From NCBI GenBank assembly GCA_964439395.1, contig CAYTNV010000019.1:5181-69180 (forward strand): a stretch of DNA of 64,000 bases, read 5' to 3'. Position numbers and translations under genes: made by a program. Shown here piece after piece: positions 54,201 to 63,787 of the stretch (positions within the stretch are counted from its first letter, which is position 1; every line of letters begins with the position of its first letter). Under the pieces are notes generated by a model. That model was not told the DNA's origin, searched no databases, and saw only the letters and a list, made by a program, of their open reading frames with translations. This stretch comes from JAUUSJ01 sp964439395. Its GTDB lineage: Bacteria > Bacillota > Clostridia > Lachnospirales > Lachnospiraceae.

Positions 54201-57200
54201 ACAACGACTAAAATCCTTTTCTGATGCTTGTGATAGCGTTTTAAATATGATGATCGAGCAAGGAATTCCTGACCAATCTCAAAACATAGGATATAGGGAA
54301 TCTATATATAAAAATATTTACTTAGATTATTATGACAAATCTTACATTTTAAAGGCAGAAATAAGGGTTAGAGACTCAGAAATCCAATTAATAGAAGGAG
54401 TATATGATTCCGATAATAATATCACTACAGATGGTATGCTAACTGAATGCGATAAAATAAAAAATTCTGTTCAGGCTGAACTAGATTTTGAAAATTTTAT
54501 TACAGATAATGGCGAAAATCCAGATTTATGGAATACTCTCCTCTCCTATCGCAGAGAAGACACCTATCAAAATGATAATTATATTTCTGACGGTCTTAGC
54601 AATAGAGAGTTATTGGAACATGCAGAAGATTTTATGAAACAGGCAAGAAGACAAATTTATCGTTCGGCTGCCCTGCAACATTCTATCTCCTCTACTTTAA
54701 AAAATCTTCTCATAATGCCAGAATTTGCTCCTCTTCTCTCCTCTTTTGAGGGTGGAAATTGGTTAAAAGTAAAAACAGATGATAAAATTTACTCTTTACG
54801 TCTTATCGGATATGAAATTGATTACGACAACTTAGAGGATATATCTGTGGAATTTTCAGATATCAGAAAAATTGGAGATGCTATAGATACTCTCCAAAGT
54901 ATCTTAAATCAAGCAACTTCTCTTAGCTCTTCTTATAGTGCTATTTCAAGGCAAGCGTCTAAAGCAGAGGATGCCAAGCGAACAATCGACAGCATAGCAA
55001 CAAATGGTCTTGCTCTCACAAAAACAAAAATTATCGACAGTGCTGAAAACCAAAATATGGTAATGGGTGATGACGGTCTCTTATTTAGGGAATATCTCCC
55101 TATCACTGATAATTATGATGATAAGCAACTAAAAATCATCAATAAAGGAATTTATCTTACCGATGATGCTTGGAAAAGCTCTAGGACTGGCATAGGAAAC
55201 TTCTTTTATTATGATCCAGATTTGGGCAAGGAAATTGAAACTTATGGTGTTGTTGCAGATACATTAGTTAGTAGTTTAGTTCTCAGCGAAAAGGTGAAAA
55301 TTTACAATAGGAATCTTAGCACGGTAATCGATGAAGATGGAATTACTATGAAAGGTATCAAAAACAATGTCTATTTTAACCCTAATAATACTTCCATTAT
55401 AAGAATAACTAAGAAAGAGTTCGGAGATAAAGAAGATAATTTGATGTATGTGGATAACGAAGGGAACTTATGCGTAAAAGGCAAAGTTACCGCAAATGCT
55501 CTTATCTTATCAAACGAAGCGGAGGAATCCGTAACAACTACTGTTTCTGCTGGCATTTTCCCAAACGGATTTAGCCAATCTGTATTTGATGAACTCACAG
55601 ATGGAGGACGAATCAAAGGCTTTTTTATCGGTGAAGATAATAACGCATATTTAAATGCTGATTATATTAAAACTGGTCTCCTTGCAGGACCAGATGGTCT
55701 GAATGGAAACTATTGGAATCTTGCCACAGGAGAATTTAGATTGTCTGCTTCTACCTCTATTGTTGATGGAAATAATGTTACAACAATGGAGGATTATATA
55801 AAAGGAAAAGCTGGAGAAACATCTTTATCTATTTCCTTGAGCAAAGAAGTACAAATAATCAACGTTGATTCAGAAGGAAATTATCCTGATGATCTAGAAA
55901 TTTCCACTGATATTACCGTAATGTATGGCTCTAAAAATGTCACACATGATCCTAATTGTGTAATAGAATACTACTCAACAAGACCTATATCTCTATCAAT
56001 AGGGAGTACATCTGGTGCAGAAACAGTTGCTATCGCTGAGAAAATAGAAGGTGATTCCCTTGAACTTACAGTAAAAGCTGTCTATTCAGAAAATATAGAA
56101 GCAAGAAAGACGTTTACAATCACAAAAATTTATTCTGGAAAAGATGGAGAAACATACCTACTAGAATCCAGTGTAGAAGTAGTATCTAAAGACAGATACA
56201 ACTCATTCGCACCAGAGACAATAACTTTTCATTCCTACTGTTTTGATATGGCAACAGGGCGTTCCGATTTTAATGGTTATGTTCAAATCCAAGAAAAAAG
56301 GTCTGAAAAATGGATAACATTATATGAAGGTGATACAGCAGAGTCTTCTATTACACATTCTATCGGAGAAACTTTTGTATTTATTGGAAATAATGTTATT
56401 TTTACAGATTCAACTAATTCAAGAGTATTGTCCACAGCTACAACAAACTCTGATGCAGTAAGATGCAATATATTTCTGGATTCTGACAGGACTATTCTGA
56501 TAGCAAGAAAAACTATAGATATTATAACAGAAAAAATTTACACACCTGATGAAGTTTTTAATATTTTAACAGAAAATGGGAAACGTAAAGGCATTTATAT
56601 GAGTGGCAACAATCTATATATTAATGCTGATTATGTTAAAACAGGAACAATGTTAGCTGATCGAATCAAAGGAGGAACCTTAGCTTTAGGAGGAGCTAGT
56701 AATGGTAACGGCGAACTTAGAATATTCGATGATGTGGGTAACAGGATTGTTCTGGCAAATAATAACGGTATAAAAATATATAGTAAAGAAGATAGTGTTA
56801 ATCACGTTGTAAGGTTGGGAGCAGATGGAATAACCGCAATAGCTGGAAAAATTGGAGCATTCATTATAGGAAAAAATGAATTAACTCATAACAATCCTCA
56901 ATATGTTATTGATGACTATCTAACACAGAGAGTATATATTGGTTCTAAGGGTTTATCTACAGAAAGTGATGAGCGTAGTGTGCAAATGGCTAGTGGATCT
57001 ATCATTTTTAAATATGGTTCTTCTAGAAATTTCACAATAAGTACCTCTTATACCCCTGGAGAAGCTTATGCGTTAAAATTTGTGGGGGAAACGCTTTTCT
57101 CTAATTCTTCTCAATTTAATTCCAATGTAACCATTGACAATAAATTGAGTGTATATGGCGATTTAAATATTAATGGCAAAATAAAATATCAAGGAAAATC

Positions 57201-57399
57201 TCCTTATACAAGTGGAATTAATATTGGCAATCTCTGGCTTGATGTTCAAGATGGACTTATAATAGGCAAATCTGGTTCTTATACTGAACCTACATTTACT
57301 ACATCTGGCTATACTGGAAGTTTTCCAATTTACCTTCCTAGCGGAATGGTATCAAGCTGGGTATATGTAGCAGATGGTCTCATAACATCAGTATCCTAA
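51277..57399 (+). CDS. Tail-associated protein (Tal) with BspA-LRR and Ig extensions
   Basis: 2040 residues from TTG 51277; the GTG at 51268 is inside AGAAGGTG. Residues 20-230 are BspA-type leucine-rich repeats (IGDYAFYKCVNLKTI, IGKMAFGLCSSLLAI, IEEMAFFSCSSLNGI, IETAAFYGCESLDTI). Residues 265-430 are two Ig-like Big_3-type domains (FDGLKIEITYY, LTGLEVYGNFSDGSE). From about 445 the Tal hub begins (YKYHFNSYDEISFSVNKYNDGK). The C-terminal half has repeating 'GxYLTDDAW ... NADYIKTG' fibre segments. The hub contacts Dit; the added domains probably bind the surface. Confidence 0.75.
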   Translation: MANENTQKYSLGSNIFGQFSSNNENTFIVSGSGKINDFSDSSISFPDSVKSKIEYLVFEEGITHIGDYAFYKCVNLKTIIFSSTIISIGKMAFGLCSSLLAIDLPDNIEEIEEMAFFSCSSLNGISLSKSLRNISESTFSHCTELDSIVIPSNIKVIETAAFYGCESLDTIVLQDGVQEIDSWAFCGCCFEEFDCPRSVLKLSNNSFGTKCTGNIIINNPGCDLSEFSGANNITGWIDSTADEYASSTDDRTFDPLNFATASIIAPPKKTIFKQDEPLNFDGLKIEITYYSETNEIVRIEDITDYIIEIEDIDTEFIGTKRVPITCEKYGTTFSLYFDIKIIESDYTSKLTGIFIKKYPNRIKTYDGNPFDLTGLEVYGNFSDGSEAEISDYIIDKANSSEVGTHRLTIRYEDFNCYFDVYIMKNKDTDDLDNNISNINPDPILVLGKKHGEKLGVLPATNIVYKYHFNSYDEISFSVNKYNDGKKCPLWDEITDFKTIWFKEKDIWFEIYVECDEEDSTIKNVTGVSIGEAELSQILLYNIEINTEDDIARDDYKITVLFDRNNEESSLLHRITDKAPHYKITHVDASLMKIQRTFSFDNISIYDALQEIAEEINCIFIIGSGTNRYGMIERTISAYDLEYYCLYCGNRYEISDINTHGAEGSSVGCIGNVADLVHPYGEYTSIFIDKDNLAENITFSTDKDSVKNCFRLVAGDDLMTATIRNYNLSGSNYLWYFSDEIKRDLPTELSDKIDAYNDKWNQYYSLNEDFSIGTVDENIYNKFKSLCEKYPDNIKPWEYENEIKSYSDLLSSYYELIDFSLYLESEMMPAVEITESTIHEEMEKAKYISNIRVAVTNLQNASVSTVNAAIRQTVETLVRSEYKVTISSESYSRNGSIGNWAGYIKLTSTYEDEDGKKLTETSDLIHIIITGNYETFIKQKIDIVLHGKNEDESYDLSSLFSLSISRFQAELKKYCLQRLKSFSDACDSVLNMMIEQGIPDQSQNIGYRESIYKNIYLDYYDKSYILKAEIRVRDSEIQLIEGVYDSDNNITTDGMLTECDKIKNSVQAELDFENFITDNGENPDLWNTLLSYRREDTYQNDNYISDGLSNRELLEHAEDFMKQARRQIYRSAALQHSISSTLKNLLIMPEFAPLLSSFEGGNWLKVKTDDKIYSLRLIGYEIDYDNLEDISVEFSDIRKIGDAIDTLQSILNQATSLSSSYSAISRQASKAEDAKRTIDSIATNGLALTKTKIIDSAENQNMVMGDDGLLFREYLPITDNYDDKQLKIINKGIYLTDDAWKSSRTGIGNFFYYDPDLGKEIETYGVVADTLVSSLVLSEKVKIYNRNLSTVIDEDGITMKGIKNNVYFNPNNTSIIRITKKEFGDKEDNLMYVDNEGNLCVKGKVTANALILSNEAEESVTTTVSAGIFPNGFSQSVFDELTDGGRIKGFFIGEDNNAYLNADYIKTGLLAGPDGLNGNYWNLATGEFRLSASTSIVDGNNVTTMEDYIKGKAGETSLSISLSKEVQIINVDSEGNYPDDLEISTDITVMYGSKNVTHDPNCVIEYYSTRPISLSIGSTSGAETVAIAEKIEGDSLELTVKAVYSENIEARKTFTITKIYSGKDGETYLLESSVEVVSKDRYNSFAPETITFHSYCFDMATGRSDFNGYVQIQEKRSEKWITLYEGDTAESSITHSIGETFVFIGNNVIFTDSTNSRVLSTATTNSDAVRCNIFLDSDRTILIARKTIDIITEKIYTPDEVFNILTENGKRKGIYMSGNNLYINADYVKTGTMLADRIKGGTLALGGASNGNGELRIFDDVGNRIVLANNNGIKIYSKEDSVNHVVRLGADGITAIAGKIGAFIIGKNELTHNNPQYVIDDYLTQRVYIGSKGLSTESDERSVQMASGSIIFKYGSSRNFTISTSYTPGEAYALKFVGETLFSNSSQFNSNVTIDNKLSVYGDLNINGKIKYQGKSPYTSGINIGNLWLDVQDGLIIGKSGSYTEPTFTTSGYTGSFPIYLPSGMVSSWVYVADGLITSVS

Positions 57400-57415
57400 A
57401 AAAGGAGGTGATAAA

Positions 57416-57835
57416 ATGGCAATTGAAGGAGTACATATATCAGATTTATCTAATGCAAACCTAGCAGAAGAAACGACAAATCTATACCTACCAATAGGTT
57501 CTGAGGCAATGAACAAGATTTCTATCAAAGATTTTGAAAAACTTTTGCAGAAATATCTAAATTACATTTCCATTGATACTGGAGAAGTCAGCATCACATG
57601 TACAGGAATAGCTGATAGTAATGGGAAATACCCATCGGCATCCGCTAAAGCCACGTTTAATAAAACTTTCAAAAACGCTCCAGTAGTAATCCCTATTGTA
57701 AAAACAACAGTTCCTGGCACATCCGTTTTGGGATGTTCTGTGTACAATGTAACAACTACTGGTTGTGATGTTTATTTGACTAGAACTAACAGTCAAAAGA
57801 CTACTGTAAACTGGATAGCTATAGGTTCGATTTAA
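57416..57835 (+). CDS. Small lectin-like tail-tip protein
   Basis: 139 residues, ATG after AAAGGAGGTGATAAA. Residues 1-50 form a short attachment segment (GVHISDLSNANLAEETTNLYL). The C-terminal part, FNKTFKNAPVVIPIVKTT ... VSITCTG ... NWIAIGSI, matches the H-type-lectin-like beta sandwich often at fibre tips ('F...F.n.P.v' motif). Likely a baseplate tip protein. Confidence 0.6.
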   Translation: MAIEGVHISDLSNANLAEETTNLYLPIGSEAMNKISIKDFEKLLQKYLNYISIDTGEVSITCTGIADSNGKYPSASAKATFNKTFKNAPVVIPIVKTTVPGTSVLGCSVYNVTTTGCDVYLTRTNSQKTTVNWIAIGSI

Positions 57836-57843
57836 TTATAATT

Positions 57844-57871
57844 TAGGCGAGTTTTTACTCGCCTTTTTTGT
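57844..57871 (+). terminator. Intrinsic terminator
   Basis: AGGCGAG-TTTTTA-CTCGCCT followed by TTTTTG. Confidence 0.88.
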
Positions 57872-57911
57872 TGCTCAAAATCGATTAATCAAAAAGGAGA
57901 GAATAATTTTT

Positions 57912-59444
57912 ATGAAAAATTTTAGTGCAGAAGATACAACAAAAGAACTGGAAAAATGGCATTTGTACTACGAAAAAAAAAGTGGGAATTATACAGATGC
58001 ACAGTTAAAAAATAAAAACTATGCTAAAGGTGCAGGTAATTATACATGGTTTTGGAGATATCTACAACAACATGGACTTTGCGGAAATATGCAGGGAGAA
58101 CCTTGGTGTCAGGCACTTATGGTGTATATTTTTGCAATACTCGGCGGAGATGACGCTCCAAAGAAATGCTTAGGTGGGGTAACTTACTCTACGATCGAGC
58201 AAATTACTCTCGCAAAAAAGGCAGGACAATGGGTTTCTAAATACGGACAATTATCTGTCGGGGATTTGGCAATGTTTAAACACTCTTCTACTACTGGACA
58301 CGTGGAAATGGTGTACAAATTTAACGATACATATATTTGGACAATTGGTGGCAACACAAGTGATGACTCTTACAATAGAGAGGGAAATTGCGTTGGAAAA
58401 CACAAAATGCTGAGAAGCAAATCTACATTACAGGGATATGTAAGACCTTTATATTCTGGCAGAGTAAAGGCGAGCCGTGGGATGACTGGGAAATATGTAA
58501 AAGAGGCACAAGAACTACTCGTAAAAAAAGGTTTTAGTGTTGGAAAAACTGGAATTGATGGTGACTTCGGAAATAATACAGTAAAAGCAGTCCAAGCGGC
58601 TCAAAAAGCCCTTGGACTTAGTCAAAGCGGCCTGATGAACAAAGAAACTTACAATGCTTTATTGAAATATGAGCCTAAAAAAACTACAACAACAGAATCT
58701 AGTACTCCAAGTAAAGCAGAAGAAACCTTCAAAGTTTTAAAAAAAGGAGATATCGGTGTAACAATAAAAGCATTACAGGAACTACTCCTTACAAAAGGAT
58801 TTAACGTAGGTTCTTGCGGTGCAGATGGAGAATTTGGTTCTGATACAGAAAAAGCTATAAAAGAGGTTCAAAAAAAAGCTGGATTAACTCAGTCTGGTAA
58901 ATATGATAAAGCAACTTACGAAGCTTTGATTAAAATGAAAGACAGTGTATTCCAAGTGTATGGATTAACAGATTCTCAAATTCGTAAAATCACTTCTCTT
59001 TGTATTCAAGAGCAAGGATCTAGTAAAGCTGGAATTATGTGGGAGGCTTCTCAAATGTGTAATTTGTGGGAGTCAAAATCCTCAACTACAAAAAAGAAAT
59101 ATGATAATAGTATTTATAAATATATTAGGAATAGTGGCTGGTATGCAAAAGCTGCAACTTATATGGATAAAGAAAATGGTTCCGCAGCTCAGCGTGAACA
59201 TGTAAAAGAGGTTATGTGCAAAGGACTTCGTAGACTTCCATTATGCGTGGATGAGCATGATTGTGGCTCAGATCTTATTTCAAAACCATCTAATCCAGTA
59301 AGAGGAAAAACCAAAATCAAAAATCGCTATGGAAGCACTTATACTTATTTTGGGAAATCTGCTTGTGGAGATTGGTTTGGAGCAATTAATTATAAATTTG
59401 GACAACCATATTACACGACTGATGGAAAATTAACTACAAATTAA
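57912..59444 (+). CDS. Endolysin: cysteine peptidase/amidase, two PG-binding domains, lysozyme-like end
   Basis: 510 residues. Residues 50-180 are a CHAP/NlpC-type catalytic domain: EPWCQALMVYI holds the cysteine and GHVEMVY the histidine. Two PG_binding_1 domains follow (residues about 188-250 and 270-335), each with 'GxDGxFGxxTxxAVxxxQ' (GIDGDFGNNTVKAVQ; GADGEFGSDTEKAIK). The C-terminal 170 residues (LTDSQIRKITSLCIQEQGSSKAGIMWEAS) look like a second wall-active or binding domain. Cytoplasmic until the holin acts. Long and possibly bifunctional. Confidence 0.85.
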   Translation: MKNFSAEDTTKELEKWHLYYEKKSGNYTDAQLKNKNYAKGAGNYTWFWRYLQQHGLCGNMQGEPWCQALMVYIFAILGGDDAPKKCLGGVTYSTIEQITLAKKAGQWVSKYGQLSVGDLAMFKHSSTTGHVEMVYKFNDTYIWTIGGNTSDDSYNREGNCVGKHKMLRSKSTLQGYVRPLYSGRVKASRGMTGKYVKEAQELLVKKGFSVGKTGIDGDFGNNTVKAVQAAQKALGLSQSGLMNKETYNALLKYEPKKTTTTESSTPSKAEETFKVLKKGDIGVTIKALQELLLTKGFNVGSCGADGEFGSDTEKAIKEVQKKAGLTQSGKYDKATYEALIKMKDSVFQVYGLTDSQIRKITSLCIQEQGSSKAGIMWEASQMCNLWESKSSTTKKKYDNSIYKYIRNSGWYAKAATYMDKENGSAAQREHVKEVMCKGLRRLPLCVDEHDCGSDLISKPSNPVRGKTKIKNRYGSTYTYFGKSACGDWFGAINYKFGQPYYTTDGKLTTN

Positions 59445-59451
59445 AAATAAG

Positions 59452-59476
59452 GAGGGGCACTATGTCCCTCTTTTTT
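59452..59476 (+). terminator. Terminator before receptor-binding gene
   Basis: GAGGG-GCACTATGT-CCCTC then TTTTTT. It covers an upstream ATG at 59462, which therefore is not the start of the next gene. Confidence 0.75.
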
Positions 59477-59488
59477 AGAGGTGATAAT

Positions 59489-61753
59489 TTGAACGAAACT
59501 TTTATTTATGATAGATATGGAAAAACCATAAAACAGTTAAGCCAATGGGATCAAAATGTGTTTATATATTTTAGAGATATTGCAAATGTAGATCTTATGG
59601 CTGACCCTGTTATACATTTCTTCTCTGAAAATGATGAAGTTGCTTATGTAACTAAAGCTACTGTCGAAAAAGATGTATTACACACAAAAATCCCTGACAT
59701 TCTCTTGACGCTTGATAAGACTATATATGGATGTGTCTTTTGCAATGACAGTGAAGGTCAGCAAAGCAGATATTTCTTTCGTATTGCAATTGGTTTTCGT
59801 CCTAAACCTACTACATATATTGAGCCGAGCAAAGATTATAAAGATTATTATGACGTAATGGAAGTTTTAGCAGCCTGTAAAGAATATGCAAAATCAATAA
59901 ATCTTATTATGGCTGATATTTCTTCATATACTAAAAGATCAGAGGATGCTGCTATTAGAGCTGAAAATGCTGCCGATAGAGCCGAAAATGCTATTACAAA
60001 TTTAGATGATAAAATTACAGAAGTAAATGAACTGCTCGCTCAAACTCAAAAAACAGCAAGTGACGCAACAGAGCTAGTTAATAATTATAATACACAAATA
60101 AATAATGCTATAGAGGACGCAAAATCCAGTGTACAGGAATATGTAACAGGACTAATTGATGCAACAGATGCCGCAAATGCCGCCACTACAAATGCAAACG
60201 AAGCCGCTGAATTAGCAAGGCAAGCCGCCGCACAAGCTGGGTTAGAACGTGCGAATATGCCTAAACAATGGGGAGTTCGATTTAGAAATTATAGGGCTGG
60301 AAGTTCTCCTGTTGGTGAACGTTTAGGAGATGCTATAGGTTTAGTCGCAAATGTTGGAACAGATACTACAGAGAATGTTCAAAACGATTTTGATACTCTT
60401 GCACCGTGGCAGACATATAGAGTAAATGGGAACTGGGTAAATGGGAACTTTGTGGTAACTGCAAAAGAAGGAACTTCCGCATTTAGCACTACAAATGCAA
60501 ATACATATGCACTTAGAAATTTATTTTATTATAAGATAGTCACAACACCAGAATATTTTGAAATCTGGATTTCTGACCAACTAATACCTGGTTACAAAGT
60601 CCCAAAAAGATTTATAAAATCTAATGGTAAAATCTTAGACAAGTATTATTATCCATGTTATAAATTAGCAAGAAATAGCGAATCTGACCCAACTCCTGTA
60701 ACTAGAAGTGGAAAAGATATCATGCTACGAGCAACAGCTGGTGAATATCAACAATGGGTAAAAGAAAACCTATACAATTCAAACAATAAATATCATATAG
60801 AAACTTTTGCAGATCGACAAATCAATGAACTTCTATTTATGGTGGAATTTGCTACTCTGGACTCGCAGTCTATTATGAGGGGTGCATCTAATCTTCCATA
60901 TCCATATACTGGTGGAGTTTGGGGAGATGATAGTTTTATAGCAAAGATAGAATCCACAAATGCTATTATTTTGCCAGCTAGAATTGGTGCGGAGTTTGTA
61001 GTAGGACAAAGAATTAAAATAGGAACTAAGAAAAAAGGATACGATATAGTAGATAAAGCTATTATTACTAATATAACAGACTATGCTAGCGACTCTAAAA
61101 AAATCTCTTTTAAATCCACTGATAATCGCACAATTACTGTAAGACCTGGATATTGGGTTGGGTCAGAATCATATCCAACAGGAGGAACAGACTCAGTTAA
61201 AACTCCTTCTGGTTCTCCCGTAAGCAATACAAGTGGAAAATATCAGTGCCGTTATAGGTATGTAGAAGATTTATGGGGGAATCAATGGTCTATTATGGGA
61301 GAAGTCTATGAAAAAGCGGGAAACTTATACTACTCTTCTACACCTTGGAAGACCAGTATAGATTCAACAAAAGGAAATTATGAACTTACAAGTACAATCA
61401 TCGAATCTCAAACAGACCATGGTATTTATAAATTAATCCAAGATAATAATCATTCAGATATTGTATTTCCTGCTTCTGATCCAATTGAATTAGAGGAATA
61501 TGCTCCGAGCGAAAGTACTTATTTCTGCGATTCCTTTTTTATACGATTCAACGAGAGCGCACTTGATGTTGTTGGAGATGACGGAAAGAGATTATTTAAC
61601 ACGCAAGCTAAGAGAGAGAATTCCTACCGTTGTGTATGTAGAGGTGGTGGAGTTTATAACGAAGGGGAAGGCGGATTATTCTCTGTAAATTGTTGTAATC
61701 CAAGAGAATTTAGTCACTACAATATGGGAACTAGGTTATCTTATACACCTTAG
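59489..61753 (+). CDS. Receptor-binding protein candidate with lectin-like C-terminus
   Basis: 754 residues from TTG 59489 after AGAGGTGATAA. Residues 1-120 form a BppU-like attachment domain (YFRDIANVDLMADPVIHFF). Residues 150-265 are an alanine-rich coiled coil. The rest is a beta-rich receptor region; the end (YRYVEDLWGNQWS ... YRCVCRGGGVYNEGEGGLF ... YNMGTRLSY, read in parts) follows the C-type-lectin/FGE-like pattern 'W.....G......GLF......G.R..Y'. It is the last adsorption gene before the methyltransferase. Confidence 0.65.
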   Translation: MNETFIYDRYGKTIKQLSQWDQNVFIYFRDIANVDLMADPVIHFFSENDEVAYVTKATVEKDVLHTKIPDILLTLDKTIYGCVFCNDSEGQQSRYFFRIAIGFRPKPTTYIEPSKDYKDYYDVMEVLAACKEYAKSINLIMADISSYTKRSEDAAIRAENAADRAENAITNLDDKITEVNELLAQTQKTASDATELVNNYNTQINNAIEDAKSSVQEYVTGLIDATDAANAATTNANEAAELARQAAAQAGLERANMPKQWGVRFRNYRAGSSPVGERLGDAIGLVANVGTDTTENVQNDFDTLAPWQTYRVNGNWVNGNFVVTAKEGTSAFSTTNANTYALRNLFYYKIVTTPEYFEIWISDQLIPGYKVPKRFIKSNGKILDKYYYPCYKLARNSESDPTPVTRSGKDIMLRATAGEYQQWVKENLYNSNNKYHIETFADRQINELLFMVEFATLDSQSIMRGASNLPYPYTGGVWGDDSFIAKIESTNAIILPARIGAEFVVGQRIKIGTKKKGYDIVDKAIITNITDYASDSKKISFKSTDNRTITVRPGYWVGSESYPTGGTDSVKTPSGSPVSNTSGKYQCRYRYVEDLWGNQWSIMGEVYEKAGNLYYSSTPWKTSIDSTKGNYELTSTIIESQTDHGIYKLIQDNNHSDIVFPASDPIELEEYAPSESTYFCDSFFIRFNESALDVVGDDGKRLFNTQAKRENSYRCVCRGGGVYNEGEGGLFSVNCCNPREFSHYNMGTRLSYTP

Positions 61754-61764
61754 AGGGACAGTTT

Positions 61765-62139
61765 ATGAGAACAAGAAGTCATACAAAACCCAAACAAGTA
61801 AAGATATTTAAAAGAGCAAATGGAAAATGCGAAATCAATATCGCTACAAATATAGAAGAACTCAAAAATAAAAATTCTTCTTATTACATATATGATTTAT
61901 ATAGATTTCTATGGAATGATTATCATGATGGACTAGAACAGGAAATTAGAGATGATTTTGATACATGGGCAAATTATGCAATAATGATGGACGGAACTCC
62001 AGAAGAACCCACAGACAGTGAAAAAATTGCTAGTCTCACCCGTGAAGTACAAAGTCTCAAAGAAGAAAACAAAAAACTATGGGAATTTAATAAACAAATC
62101 ATGAATATCATACGTTGCGTAAATATTGGTGAAACGTAG
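61765..62139 (+). CDS. Small protein with C-terminal coiled coil
   Basis: 124 residues from ATG after GAGGGACAG. Residues 1-85 are basic then aromatic (YYIYDLYRFLWNDYHDGLEQEI); residues 95-120 are a coiled coil (IASLTREVQSLKEENKKLWE). Coupled to the receptor-binding gene by 11 bases. Possibly a fibre assembly chaperone; family unknown. Confidence 0.5.
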   Translation: MRTRSHTKPKQVKIFKRANGKCEINIATNIEELKNKNSSYYIYDLYRFLWNDYHDGLEQEIRDDFDTWANYAIMMDGTPEEPTDSEKIASLTREVQSLKEENKKLWEFNKQIMNIIRCVNIGET

Positions 62140-62214
62140 ATATTATTTTTTTGTCAAAATTTCTCCCAAAATCTTCTTTTCTTTTCAGAAGGAATAAATA
62201 GAAAGGAGAATTAT

Positions 62215-63579
62215 ATGAATAAAACTTTAACACTTGGCAGCTTATTTGATGGGAGTGGCGGATTTCCATTAGGAGGATTGCTTTCTGGAATTACTCCTTT
62301 ATGGGCATCAGAAATTGAACCTTTCCCTATTCGTGTCACAACTAAGAGATTGCCAACAATGAAACACTACGGAGACGTTTCAACTTTAAATGGTGCAGAA
62401 CTCCCACCTGTTGATATTATTACCTTTGGTTCACCATGCCAAGATATGTCTTTGGCTGGAAAAAGAACTGGGCTAAACGGCAACCGCTCTTCCCTATTCT
62501 ATCAAGCGATAAGAATTATAAAAGAAATGAGGCAAAAAACTAATGAAAAATATCCAAGATTTATCGTATGGGAAAACGTCCCAGGAGCCTTCTCTTCTAA
62601 TAAAGGAGAGGACTTCAAAACAGTCCTTGAAGAAATCTGCAAAATCAAAGACGAAAACACTTCTGTTCCTCGACCTAAAAAATGGGAAAACGCAGGAACT
62701 ATCGTGGCAGACGGATTCTCTCTCGCATGGAGAGTCCTTAATGCACAATATTGGGGAGTTCCCCAAAGAAGAAAACGAATCTACCTTGTCGCAGATTTTG
62801 CAAGTGAATGTGCCAGAAAAATACTATTTGAGTCCGAAGGCTTGTCAAGGTATTCTGCGGAGAGCTTCCAAACGTGGCAAGGAACTACCAGAGATTCTGC
62901 GTCTTGCGCTGGAAAAACAAGCACAATCTGCTTAAATGATCAAGGTGGAGTCCGTATGGATGTGACCGAAGATAAGACCAGTACTTTGAGGGCAGGAGTG
63001 GTTCCAGCCACAGTAACGGTGTTTGAGAACCACTCCCAGGATACCAGATATACGGTGACGCTTGATGTAGCTCCCACGATCAATGCGGGCTACGGCACGG
63101 GCGGGAATAACCAGCCCTTTGTGGTGGAAACACCCAAGACACTAAAAATCCGCTCTGGCTGTGAGGGTGGCGACAAGGGTGCGCTGTCTGCCAGCATGAG
63201 TTCCAAGCAGTGGCTTGGCAACCAGGAGGCCTTCAGCGGCGATTATCATATCGTGGAACCAGACTATATTGTGCGTCGCCTGACTCCGACCGAGTGTGCG
63301 AGGCTACAAGGATTTCCCGTCTGGTGGTGTGATGACCTCGGAACAGAAAATCCGACAGATGAAGAAGTAGATTTTTGGAAAGAAGTATTTGAAACACACC
63401 GAAAACTTATAACAGGTGCTAAGAAATCTAAAACTAATAAACAAATTAGGAAATGGTTGCAAAATCCACATTCCGACTCTGCTGAATATAAGATGTGGGG
63501 GAATGGTGTAGCTTTGCCAAATGTATATTTTGTATTAGCTGGCATTGTTTGGTTAGCTGAACAAAATATAAACAATTAG
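62215..63579 (+). CDS. C5-cytosine DNA methyltransferase
   Basis: 454 residues, ATG after AAAGGAGAATTAT. Motif I SLFDGSGGF (9-17); motif IV GSPCQDMSLAGKRTGL, with the catalytic cysteine near 76; motif VI ENVPG near 119; motif VIII QRRKRIYLVA near 184; motif IX RRLTPTECARLQGF near 353; motif X MWGNGVALP near the end. The region from 62941 to 63360 is about 55% GC by my count, against roughly 35-40% at its flanks. It spans the target recognition domain, so it looks recombined. It protects phage DNA from host restriction. Confidence 0.93.
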   Translation: MNKTLTLGSLFDGSGGFPLGGLLSGITPLWASEIEPFPIRVTTKRLPTMKHYGDVSTLNGAELPPVDIITFGSPCQDMSLAGKRTGLNGNRSSLFYQAIRIIKEMRQKTNEKYPRFIVWENVPGAFSSNKGEDFKTVLEEICKIKDENTSVPRPKKWENAGTIVADGFSLAWRVLNAQYWGVPQRRKRIYLVADFASECARKILFESEGLSRYSAESFQTWQGTTRDSASCAGKTSTICLNDQGGVRMDVTEDKTSTLRAGVVPATVTVFENHSQDTRYTVTLDVAPTINAGYGTGGNNQPFVVETPKTLKIRSGCEGGDKGALSASMSSKQWLGNQEAFSGDYHIVEPDYIVRRLTPTECARLQGFPVWWCDDLGTENPTDEEVDFWKEVFETHRKLITGAKKSKTNKQIRKWLQNPHSDSAEYKMWGNGVALPNVYFVLAGIVWLAEQNINN

Positions 63580-63604
63580 GGATGCAAAAGCATCCCTTTT
63601 TTTA
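63579..63604 (+). terminator. Intrinsic terminator after methyltransferase
   Basis: GGGATGC-AAAA-GCATCCC followed by TTTTTTTA. Ends the late operon. No gene is seen between here and the group II intron. Confidence 0.9.
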
Positions 63605-63711
63605 TCAACTTTCCGACAGGTCTTTATGTAGCATAAGGAAAAGTTTAATATAATTATATTTTAATATTTTTGTTAATAATTGTCAATTTCTAAGATTGTC
63701 GAAAAACAATC

Positions 63712-63785
63712 GGGTAGGAGGTAGATAATTATTTTATCTACCGACCTCCCACACCACCGTACGTACGGTTCCGTATACGGCGGTT
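63712..63785 (-). ncRNA. Group II intron domains V and VI
   Basis: On the minus strand CCGCCGTATACGGAACCGTA, then CGTACGGTGG, forms the domain V hairpin with its characteristic loop. It is followed by a domain VI stem around GGTAGATAA/TTATCTACC. The intron's 3' end is near 63712. Confidence 0.82.
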
Positions 63786-63787
63786 CT

